Below the pieces are notes generated by a model. It had not been told where the DNA came from, searched no databases, and saw nothing but the letters and a program-made list of their open reading frames with translations. From Torreya grandis (Eukaryota; Streptophyta; Pinopsida; Cupressales; Taxaceae): a DNA stretch of 64,000 nt. Made by a program: the position numbers and the translations under genes. Location: assembly GCA_037957365.1 (NCBI GenBank), contig JARHVA010000350.1, positions 1,667,501 through 1,731,500 on the forward strand. The letters run 5' to 3'. This document shows, piece by piece, positions 49,408 to 59,580 of the stretch. Position 1 is the stretch's first letter. The number at the start of each line of letters is the position of its first letter.

Positions 49408-52190
49408 ATGCTATTAATGCAGTGATGAGAAATGACTATTATAAATGAAAAATAAACATACCTAGACTTATCTTAGAAGTGAAGCCCATGCATTTGAGTT
49501 TGAATATTCAAGTCTAGGTTTACATATATTAAACATGATCTAAAGCAATGTCCTACAATGAAACATACAAAAAAAAATCCTTAATAATGAGACAATCAAA
49601 AGCAAAAAACTATGATAAAATGAAATAACTGAGTAAAGAGAGAGGAAATAATGAATAAACCTCATTAGGTACATGAACCAATGCATTAACCTAGTGATAA
49701 CCTGTTTGTAAATGTGCATAATGATCATATCATTGAATAAATTGAATTGAGCTAATGGCTTACTTAATCCTCATATGGGTGGATCAATAAATCAATCCAA
49801 TTTTGACTCCATCATTGCCAACCACTACTTGGTGGTTCCTAATCTCTGTGAATAGCTTGGATAAGACTATCAGTGTGTCAAACTATCACATGTAGGTGGA
49901 TCAAGATATCAATTAGTCCATGAATCCATCATTTCCACCTATGTGAAGTAGATGAATCTATAACTATATTATGTAAAGTGTTATAAGTATCTAACTAAGT
50001 AATCTAACTATGTATTTAGTTCCATGACCACTTGGGTATATTAGGTAGCTTGCGGCCACTCTGGAATTCCAATCATTGTAGAAAGAGTAAGTCATGAATT
50101 TGGTGACAACATGGATTTTGATATTAATTATATATAACATATATAATTACATGGAGTTTACCACTCCATCTGAATAACTTATTTGAAGCTAAGTATATGG
50201 AAACTATGTGCCATGCACATGCCCCCAATCTAGTATCTCAGTATACTAAATTTCAATCAAGTATGTAATAACTAAATATTTATAATTGATATGAATTTAT
50301 GAGTGATAATTTCACACATTATGCCCCCAAATCTGATTAACTAGTATAAATTTGAATTGAAATTAATGAATCTAAGCTAAATCTAGACATAACTACTAAA
50401 CCTATGAGTGTATCTATGAAAATCTATATTGTACCTAGTATACTAGTCTAAATGATTTAGACTATCCTAAAGCTAGGGATACTAGAAAATATCACCCTAT
50501 AGTGGATAGTAGTGTCCTATGATGCTAGTGTCCTAATTTGGGTGCTAATGATTATCTAGTTTGATCCTTGTGTGGTCTAAACTAACTATTGAATCTCTAT
50601 TTTATTTTGTGTCTACCCTGAGTCTGCTCTTTATGACTAAGCCTATGTGATGAAATTTATATGTGAAAATAAAAATAGGAGCCTGATCCATTTAAAAACC
50701 CTATAAATTCCCCTTATTTTGAGGGTAATTATGAAATTTATGGAATAACTTCCCTCTATATAAGCAACTCTACAAAATGTGTTAGCCAAAGCATGATATC
50801 CCAATATAATTTAAAATATAATATCAGAATGTAAATGTATCTGATAAATAGTAAGAAATGTAATATTTATGTTTTAATATATCAATAGACAAGGGTGTCA
50901 AAATATATGTAAAAAATGGATAATAATAGTAAAATATGAGTAACTACTTAGGGGTATGGGGAATGAAGTCCATCAAGGCTCCCAAGTAGGATGTTTGTGT
51001 GTGTGTGTGTGTGCGCGCACGCGCGCGCACATGCGTGCATGCGCATGTGCATGCGCACATGCATGTGACAAACAAAATACAAGTGTCATAGTATAGAAGC
51101 ATATAAATAAGCAAATATACAAGCACATAAGGCATGTAAAAGGTAGGCCAAAGGGATACAATATAAGTCACATAGCCAATTTCACTAAATCTAAGAATGA
51201 AAATAAACAAGGACATGTTCAAATGTTAACATACATAAATAACAAGTAATTTGGCATAGAGCCACATAGAAGGACATGTTCAAATGTCTGCATATAGAAG
51301 CATGAAAAATATATCACAAGGGACATGGGCACATGTCCAAGGCATACAAATAGAGAAGTGGCATAGAATCTAAGGAATAATGGCATATTTAAATGACCTT
51401 GAATATGGAAGAAGCATAGGAAACACAATCAAGTCTAATCTAAGAAATAAAAATGAAATCATGTATAACTATGTAATATAAATCTATGTAGATGCCAAGG
51501 TGCATATATACTAAAGGTAACTAGTGATAGTTGGTAAAAATATGAGAAATAAATAGTAGTGATCAATATCAAGATACATCAATGCATAACTAAAATGCAC
51601 AGTATATAAAGATGAAACTTGGTTAGAGCAACTGTGTAGGAGATGCCCCCAAGTGGGTAGATATAGTAATGTATAAATATAGATTGGTGTAAATTCCCCT
51701 AATGGGTAGATGATAATTGGTCTGGATCAGTGTAGTAGACTGGAGTCCTATATGGAATCTACAAGAACTTGACAAAAACAAGTGAAGCATATGTGTATGA
51801 TAAAACCAACTACAATAGGATAGCTAGAAATATGCAACATCTGAAAAGTAACATAAATGTAAATAAAGTAATGCATATAATCTATAAAAAATTTGCATTT
51901 TTGAAATATTTGAATGTTTTCATATTTTGACATATTATATTATTTTTATGTTATCTGAGTATAAGCTATGTATAAGAAAATGAATATAAACTATGTACAA
52001 GGAGCAAAAGAGAGAAGGAAGTATGTACAAGAGTAGGAAGCATACTAACCAATGAGTCTCATGGGATAATCACTATCACCATGGCCTATGTAAAATATAG
52101 GAATGATAATCTCTCATGTAGTGTGATTTATATGTTGTAGTTGAATGTTGTTATAGTAGGAATTTGAGTATTTTTCCTTATCAAAATCAT
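49408..52190. other. H1 interior, non-coding 3' region
   Basis: Homologous in reverse to about 59.6-62.3 kb of H2 (for example the cgccactctgg/ggccactcaag and atgcccccaaatctgat blocks). No supported frame. Contains the TG/CG tract at 50,996-51,067 and motif clusters of the gctagtgtcct type near 50,500. Frames open on the minus strand at 51.0-51.2 kb are made by the TG/CG tract. Confidence 0.7.
50996..51067. repeat. 72-bp alternating purine-pyrimidine tract
   Basis: Perfect alternation of purine and pyrimidine over 72 bases: (TG)n, then CG/CA/TG steps with several GCATGC units. Strong Z-DNA candidate. Not present at the corresponding place in H2 (about 60.65-60.72 kb). Confidence 0.93.
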
Positions 52191-52199
52191 AATTTTATT

Positions 52200-53950
52200 C
52201 CACATTAGAATCATAATAAATTGGTGTGCTTAAGGGGACTACCTGATACTATTGAGTTGACCTTTCTAAATTATTTTTTGGAAGATTAATTGTGATTTTA
52301 CCCTTTAAACATATGCTTATCGTAGATATACTATGTTGTGGAGCCTCTTTTTCTAGAAAACTTATTTTGAGAATGCTTGTTGGATGAACATCATTTTTAA
52401 TTTACAACTGAAGATTTTTTTATTTTGTAATATTTCCTATGTATCTAGATGTTTTGCCTTGATAAACTATATCTATGACAAATGTGCCTTAGGATGTTCA
52501 ATAAACCCCAAACCTTATTGACCAATATTATCAATTGCTAGAATATGAGAAGTGATTCCTTAGACATATTTTCCAAAACCTTAACCATGATAATCATATT
52601 ATTTTAGGTAATTTTGACCAAATACATACCATATTAAATATTTAGCCTCCTTTTGATCTGATTGTGCTTTTGGAACCTTTTATTTTTCTAAGTTATGCTT
52701 TGATAACCAATTTTGTACTATTTCGTAATGTGACCCTTTTTGAATTAGTAGATATGACATTGTATATTGTGTGGATGATGTGTCACTATATGAGTCATTT
52801 GCATCCATTATCTATTGTATTTTAATTTTCAATGCTAAATAAGAATCTATGTGGTGCCCATGCATTTTATGATATGCACAAAAATATCTAGATCTCCTCA
52901 TTGGGTGTAGAGGAGGTAGGTTGATTTAATTAACTATAATCAATTCCCTTAGTGTCTCAATTAAACTCCTATTTGACCTTTGATTCATTAATTTTAGATG
53001 TGCTTTTTTATGATTTATGACTTGGATATCTAACATTGTTTACCATAAACTGAGTAGGTGAAGATTCATATCCATAATTTACACTATTATGCCTTAGAAG
53101 CCTTTGTCTTGTAAATTTATTTTCTAATGTTGTAATATTTTCATATAATTATTGATTTTGATTTTGTAAAGTTGTAATTGTCTTGTTCATATTGATAATT
53201 TGATCACATATAGTCTCACAAATGCAAACACTAAGTGTTTCTATTTGAACATGTAGCCACACACCCTATAGCGAAGAAGTGTAAATAAGCTGAGTAGGGG
53301 GATTAGCGACAATGTTATAGTCTACTTCATCACGTGTAGGAATGATAACATGGACCTGGTTAGAGGGAAATTAGCTATCACCCTCATTGAGATGAGGAGG
53401 AGAAGGAGATTCTTTCTTGTGCATAAGATATGATATTGAAACTTAACAAATAGTGGTTAGTTTATGTGATAAATTTACAATGTGTGTATGGGTTTGATTT
53501 AACAAGTTATATATGTGTTGAAATAATATTATCTTAAGTGTATTTCACATAGAAGAAAGATAACATGTGAATAAATGAATGCAACATGAAAGATATTGTA
53601 GTTGATTTGAATCATCATGTATGCATATGTCTATGTGATTAAAGAATGATGTCTTAATTATTTTGCACATAGAAGAAAGATAATATGCTATGGAATATGA
53701 TAAATACTACATTTGAAAATAAGTATCATCTATACATGTATTGATGTCTTTTCTTAGTTCAATCTAAATTGAAGGGAATAAGAATGCAAATGAAAATATG
53801 AAACTTTGCAAAGAAAAGTAATTCATTTCTTCTATCATTATAATCATGATGAGATTAATTAGAAGATATATGAATCTAAAATTTGAGTTTTAGAAATAAA
53901 ATCTAAGTATAAATAGAAAAGGACACAAACCCTAAATGTGTATAGGGTTA
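52200..53950 (-). pseudogene. H1 gag-like ORF remnant
   Basis: Aligns with the H2 gag at protein level. A zinc-binding-like block at about 52,885-52,835 reads CAYHKMHGHHIDS with the final Cys of CX2HX4HX4C changed to Tyr, preceded by PPLHPMRRS. N-terminal to it, at 53,720-53,400, a Leu/His/Cys-rich region contains two copies of YLSSMCN-like units, seen in DNA as cacatagaagaaagata at 53,547 and 53,670. C-terminal to it, down to 52,200, runs a Gln/Lys-rich part. No protease, RT or integrase follows. Heavily stopped. Confidence 0.62.
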
Positions 53951-54156
53951 GGGTTTTTTTAATATGGGTTTCTTTTAAATAAATTTAAGTTATATTTAAA
54001 TAAATTTAAACCCTAGTATGAAATTAATTTAATTAGCTATATTGTCTAAAAAAATCAAAAAAATAGAAGCATTCATCCCTATTTTATTGCACAAAAATTT
54101 GGATTAATGCAAACTAGGGGTTGAAGAAATATTCAAAGTAAGCTAGGTTCACAAAT
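53951..54156 (-). other. H1 5' leader and PBS region
   Basis: Minus sense LTR end CTTTAAAACA is followed by ATTTGTGAACCTAGC, aligned with TTTGGTGAGC in H2, so the PBS of H1 has decayed. Confidence 0.5.
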
Positions 54157-55399
54157 TGTTTTAAAGCGATGAGATACCTAAATCAGTTAAATAAATTACA
54201 ATTTATAACCTACTAATTTTTTTACCTATAATTGGTTAAAGGGATAAGATGCCTAAATCAATTAAATAAATTACAATTTATAACCTACTAATTTGTTATG
54301 ACATTTGACTTATTTTGGCTTTCTAATAATAGAAATAAATAGGGAGAAATAGAGACTTAGATAAAAATATACTATCACAAATGATATGGGTTGTGAAACT
54401 TGATATCTGAGTAGTTTTGAGTGTTGCAATTAGGATTTTGATGTTCTTATACTCACTAGACAATAGTACCCAATTTAGATAGTAGTGTCATCTATGTGTT
54501 GTATCCTCAATATGTCACTAATGTCCTATTTGTACGACTATTCCTATTTTTTAGGATCACCTAAACTTGTGTCTAGACATTCTATTCCTATATGATCAAA
54601 GCCTGTAGCTATGTATTGTATCTAGAAAGTTTGATTTTATGTGCAAACCCTAGATCTCTTGTTTGTGTGATATGAGAAAGATTTGAGTGTTAGTAGGATG
54701 GACTAAACATCCTCAACACCCTATTATGTATAGAGTTACCTACATACCAATACTTCAAAGAGGGATCAAGTTTGATGAAGTTCTCCCACCTAGTGCTTGA
54801 TGTATGTGCAAGTGAATGCTAAAATGAGAGTGGCCTTGGATGCCTTAAATGTGCTTGTGATTTTAAATGCTTAAAAATTGGACTCAGGGTTTCTTTAGAT
54901 GGTAGTATGTAGAAATTAGGGAAGAATAGGGATAATGTACCTTTATTTTGCACAACTTTGTCTTTGTTATGAATAGATCTTGCATCTATTTTCCATCTAG
55001 TCAACAGAGGTGGGTTAGAATTGTATTTATAGGGTTTTATTACTTTTGTGGATAAGAAAATGAGCTTAGGCTAACCTTAGGAGGAACACATATTTGAAAA
55101 GTATTTGTTGGGAAGAGATAGGGATAAGGACAATAATAGGTAGTTGGGTGCACCATAACCATGTGGCAGTAATGTCCCAAATATGGTGCCAATGTAATTT
55201 TTATAGAATTTTAATAAAGTTAGATTAGGTTAGAGGTGATAGTTCAGGGACTATGTCTTAACTAGTTATAAGTGAACAAGGTTTACTAAGTGGCTAGAAA
55301 TGCAAGTCTAAGGCTCCAGAATAGGTCTATGTCAAACCTAGGGATAGGGTGACTCGAGAAACACTGTTAGCATCCTATTACTAATTTTAGGTGATTAAA
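54157..55399 (-). repeat. H1 5' LTR
   Basis: Complete LTR, 1,243 bp. It is longer than the other copies mainly because of a tandem duplication of a 75-bp unit at 54,168-54,310 (gatgagatacctaaatca and gataagatgcctaaatca). Confidence 0.88.
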
Positions 55400-55404
55400 A
55401 GTGT

Positions 55405-55880
55405 TATGCTAAAGCCAAACATTGGATGAAACTTGATTTTAGGTAGTCTCAAGGTAGGTAAGCCTAAGATATCCTTTGAATTCCCATAATGAGATGTAAG
55501 GAGAGGTAGTCTTGACTTTCCTTACATGCATGATGTCTCTAATAGTGGTTCTATTGACAAATAAAAAATTCAATAGGTTAATGAATGGGATTAACTTAGG
55601 TTTGGTCACCACTTGGTGGAGATCTTATTCTTTGATTAGCAAAAAATTGTCTATGTATTTCTTGGCTTCTAGGGAGAGTTCATCTTCAATAGAATAGGAT
55701 TGGATTGATTCGACCTCTTCTTAGAGTGCTGAGTAATGTGGGAATTTGAAGTTCAATATAATTTTATCAAATAATATTCATTCAATCCCACAAATGAGTA
55801 TGAGGAGGGGATTGAGGGCTTACCTTATTATAAAAAAGAGGCTATTAGTCCCCTTTAGTAACTACAATTCCTTTGAAGTC
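55405..55880 (-). pseudogene. E3 unrecognised ORF remnant, N-terminal part
   Basis: Minus-strand frame with SYSIEDELSLEAKKYIDNF and YISLWEFKGYLRLTYLETT, continuing across the H1 insertion to 37,315. Family unknown. Confidence 0.5.
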
Positions 55881-57287
55881 TTGAACTGGTTCATTTTATG
55901 CTTATTAACTGAAGATAATTAGGGCTTGTTTGACACTAGGAAGCTTAAGAATGCACTTGTTTAATTGAAAGAGAAATAGAAAAATGAATCCTTCTTAATG
56001 TATATTTTGTATGTATTAGTTAAAATCATAAGTATTGAATGTATTCATGCACTTTTAATGTAAATAACAAACTTTTACTTTACTACCCATTTCAGTTTTA
56101 ATGTGTCAGTCATCTTTGGCAAGTGCCCTTACTTGCTAAGTGGTGACCATTCATTAATTATTTATGTCTAGTAATTAATTTTGAGACAAATTTTATTTAT
56201 TCATTAACTTACTCTTTTTCCATGTTATCTATCATTATCTTTTATGTTTTGGACATACCTTCCCTAGATAGTGCAACTTGTCAAGTCCTCATTAACCTAG
56301 GACTTTAAAGTTATTCATTATGTTGGGTAGGTCCCGTAGTGGTGAGTCAACATGATTAAGCCACATGGCCTGGTCTTGGAACACTAGAAGCATGAATGCT
56401 AAAATCATTAGAATTGTATTCATTTTAGTAAAGAATATTTTGTGGTCATTGATTAGCATGATAAAGACATGTGGAATGATCTTGAAAGATAGGAGACTTG
56501 AGAGTTTAGAACCATTAGATTATAGACCAAATAATTTTTCAACCTTCTTGTGGATGTATATTACCATGATTGAGACACATGGAATGATCTCAAAAGTCTA
56601 GATACTCAGGAGCTCAAAGCCATTAGATTGTAGAGCAAATAACCACTTAACCTTTACATGGATATGGATTACTGTGATCAAGATATGTGGAATGATCTCA
56701 AAATTTTAGAGACTCAAGATCTCAAAAATATAACACATGGGAACATAGAATAATTAAATTTATGAATAAACATATGAAGTTTTTATGTTTTTGTTTTAAA
56801 ATGAATATATCACATGGTGAGTTTGAGGAACCCAGGAGGCTCGATAACTCAAAAGAATTAACATTTGAAATCATTTAGAATTATGAACGATGTGAGAGCA
56901 ATACATGTCAAAACCACATTGAATCTTTATTATGGGCTTGATTAAAGGAAAGTATTGGTCTTTGGCTATAGATCAGTGATCAAATATATATGCTAGGACA
57001 TATAAAAATTAGATCCATTAGCTTATAAATTAGAACATCTTATCAAAGTAAATTTTTTGAAAATCCAAGGTCCAAAATAACTTAAGATAATAGTTTAAGC
57101 TTAGATTTTTACAATTTAAACTTGGCCAAAGCTATAGTTTGTGGAAATAGCCCTAGATGATAAATGTATGATATCTTAGTCATAGATATTTAGGCTTATA
57201 GCTCCCCAAATAAATGTTTTACAATAATGGGTCCCTATTTTAAATTTTTTTAAAAATGTGGTGCATGTGTTAGGGCACAACATGGGC
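55881..57287. other. E3 right terminal region, non-coding, with tandem repeat
   Basis: No coding signal. Contains a three-copy 108-bp tandem repeat at about 56,452-56,735. No match to the left E3 end that I could see. Confidence 0.5.
56452..56735. repeat. 108-bp tandem repeat
   Basis: The tggaatgatct block recurs at 56,472, 56,580 and 56,688 (spacing exactly 108), with cattagatt-tagagcaaataa in the first two units. The third is partial. Confidence 0.85.
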
Positions 57288-57292
57288 AATGA

Positions 57293-57826
57293 GGATGTCC
57301 AACCAACCCCACTAACAACACACTCATCTATTTGTGTCAATTAGACACCATAATAACATGTAAGTTTAGTGTTTGTATATAAAATCAATCAAAATATATC
57401 ACCTATAGTTAATCATAACTCATGCACATAATAATTGGCTTGGTAGAACTAGACATAAGTGCACCCAAAAGCTTGGAAATTTTTTACATAGAGGACACTA
57501 GTACCAAAACAAGGACACTATGGCCATATGGTGTTACTATCTAATTAGGGTGCTACTATATAATAAGGGTTTTAACACCTAGATCCTATCTACAAAATTC
57601 ATATCAACCCCTATCCTAGTTTTTAGCCTCCAAATCTCTTATATTAGTCAATTTCTAGCTAAGTACTTTTTTACATCATTTATTTTTATTTTTTGAAAGG
57701 CCAAACTTAGTCAGTTCTATTACAAATTAGTGGATATATTTATTTCATATTTATACCTTAATTTATTAGACTTAGACCCTTTAACAACCTAGGGCTTAAA
57801 CTCCATAAACTCTCAAATTTAAATCA
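57293..57826 (+). repeat. H2 5' LTR, second part
   Basis: Matches 63,003-63,536, taking up exactly where the 32,158-32,847 piece stops. Ends AATTTAAATCA. Confidence 0.85.
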
Positions 57827-57828
57827 TT

Positions 57829-57841
57829 TGGTGAGCTTGAC
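57829..57841 (+). promoter_or_regulatory. H2 primer binding site candidate
   Basis: TGGTGAGCTTGAC two bases after the LTR. It begins with the TGG expected opposite a tRNA CCA. The tRNA is not identified, and H1 is degraded here. Confidence 0.5.
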
Positions 57842-57958
57842 TTTGAATAGTGTAAAAACCCTAACTTTAGATAACCATAGGGTTTATATTTCTAACCCTA
57901 TAGGACCCAAATTTAGATTTTAGATCACTATATTTTCTTATTTGTATTTCATATAATC

Positions 57959-59580
57959 ATGATAATAATGACAAATGAAGTTTATGACTTTTTAAGACAA
58001 AGTTTTATAACTTACCTTGCATGTTTGTTTCTTTTCATTTGGAATGAATTCAAAGATGACATAAACACATATGCACATGATGATTTATATCATTTAAACT
58101 ATTTGTCATATTTCATTCTATCTCTAGCATGTTATTTTTCTCTTATGTGGAATTCAATTAAAAAACAAATCCTTACATGTATAGAGTATCTATTGCATAA
58201 GATAACAACTTGGTTTCAAGTTTTAATGTCATATCTTATGCACATGAAAGAATATTCTTCACCTCCTCCTCTCTATGATGGTGATAGCTACTTTCCATCT
58301 AACTAGGTCCATGATATCACTCCTATATGAAATGAAGTAGCCTATACTATTGTTACTAATGCCCATACTCAGTTTATCCATACCTATACCTCTTCTATAC
58401 AAGGCATGTGCCTACATGTTCAATCAAAAGAAACTAGGGTTTGCACTTGTGAGACTCTAAGGGATCAAATTATCATTATGAGAAAGATAATTACAAAATT
58501 ACAAAATCAAAATTAGCTATTACATGAAAAGATTATAGTATTGGAAAATTAGATTACAAAATAAAAGCCTCCAAGGTACACTAGTGTCAATCATGTATAT
58601 GCATCTTTCCCCTGTCAATTTGTGGCAAACAATATTACATTTCAAAACAAGAAATCATAACAAATTTCATCTACAATCAGTGATTCAAAAAAGTTTTAAA
58701 AGATAAAATAGAATTTCAAGTGAGATTTTAAGGAAAATGATTAAAGCTAAGTTGATCAACGTTCCTCCTTTACATCCAATGAGGAGATCAAAATATTATT
58801 GTGCATACCATAAAATGCATGGTCATCACATAGATTCATGTTTGGCATTAAAAATCATATAAAACACATCCTTGATAATGAGGCACCTATACAAGATCAA
58901 TTATTTAAGTAATACACAATGATACATGAATATATTAAAAAAGGATCAAATTTAGAAATAGTATAAAAGTGGTTACCAAAGCATAACTTATAATAATAAA
59001 AGGTTCATAAATCAAAATCAAAGCAAGAAACAATACAACAAGAACAAGTAAAATATTCAAATATACCTCTCCATAATGAGGTCCCACTTTCAAAATAGTA
59101 TGGGTTTGGTCAAAAGTATCTATAATAGTTTGATTATCAAGGTTAAGGGTTTGGCAAATAGGTATAAGGCATCATTACTCCTATTAAAATAGTCTTAAAT
59201 GTTGGTCAACAAGGTTGGGGATTTATTAAACATCCTTAGGAAAATCATTCATAGATACAATTTATCAAGGAAAAATGTCTAGATATATAGGAAATGTTAC
59301 AAAAGGAGTAAGAACTTAAGTTATAAAGTCAAAATCATGCTAAGCCAATAAACATTCTCAAAAGAGGATTTCTAATAAAAGAGCTTCCAAAGCACCATAT
59401 GCCTAAAATAAGCACAATTTAAAAGGGAATAGTTATAATTAATATCATAAAGTATAATTTAGAAAGGTTAACTCCACAATATAAGGTAATTCCATATGTT
59501 CATCTAGATATAATAGAAGTAAACACGAGCATTCTAGGTTATTACGATGCTGATAATGAATAATAATCAAATTCCCACTA
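57959..59580 (+). pseudogene. H2 gag-like ORF remnant
   Basis: Starts in an open frame of 115 codons (57,959-58,306) with repeated YLACLF / LACYFSLMWN units rich in Leu, Tyr and Trp, ending YLMHMKEYSSPPP. After breaks comes a Lys/Gln-rich helix (58,470-58,560), then PPLHPMRRSKYYCAYHKMHGHHIDSC at 58,760-58,841, a CX2HX4HX4C pattern resembling the Cys/His box of some plant gypsy gag proteins, then LALKNHIK. A Gln/Lys-rich part follows (GWGFIKHP, NILKRGFLIKELPK), ending around 59,575. No pol motif follows. Role: probably particle or RNA-binding protein of a non-autonomous element (inference). Confidence 0.65.

Larger units (their letters stand above)
37321..55399 (-). mobile_element. H1: gag-only LTR retrotransposon, nested in E3
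   Basis: Seen: exact 5-bp duplication agtgt at 37,316-37,320 and 55,400-55,404; 3' LTR 37,321-38,268 plus 49,145-49,393 (split by G); 5' LTR 54,157-55,399. In the minus sense the LTR begins TGTAATCACC and a tract AGGGGAAAA precedes it. The interior (49,394-54,156) is homologous to H2 but lies in the opposite orientation, so the two appear as a large diverged inverted repeat. It holds a decayed gag-like ORF and no pol. Without G it is about 7.2 kb. Confidence 0.9.
32848..57287. mobile_element. E3: insertion of uncertain class in the H2 5' LTR
   Basis: Its limits come from where H2 LTR homology stops and resumes: attga at 32,843-32,847 and aatga at 57,288-57,292, which are one site in the intact LTR (62,998-63,002). 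It begins TGTGGGTTTTAAACAC and ends CATGGGC. A 5-bp duplication and a TG start suit an LTR element or other integrase-type transposon, but I found no convincing direct or inverted terminal repeats. Without H1 it is about 6.36 kb. It holds a long minus-strand ORF remnant (55,880-55,405 continuing at 37,315-33,985) that is not gag-pol. Confidence 0.65.

Noticed and set aside
50944..51222. Cys/His/Ala-rich minus-strand frames
   Set aside because: Created by the TG/CG alternating tract in H1; absent in H2.
55881..57287. Right LTR of E3 matching 32,848-33,980
   Set aside because: Only short chance similarities were found by eye; not enough to call LTRs.
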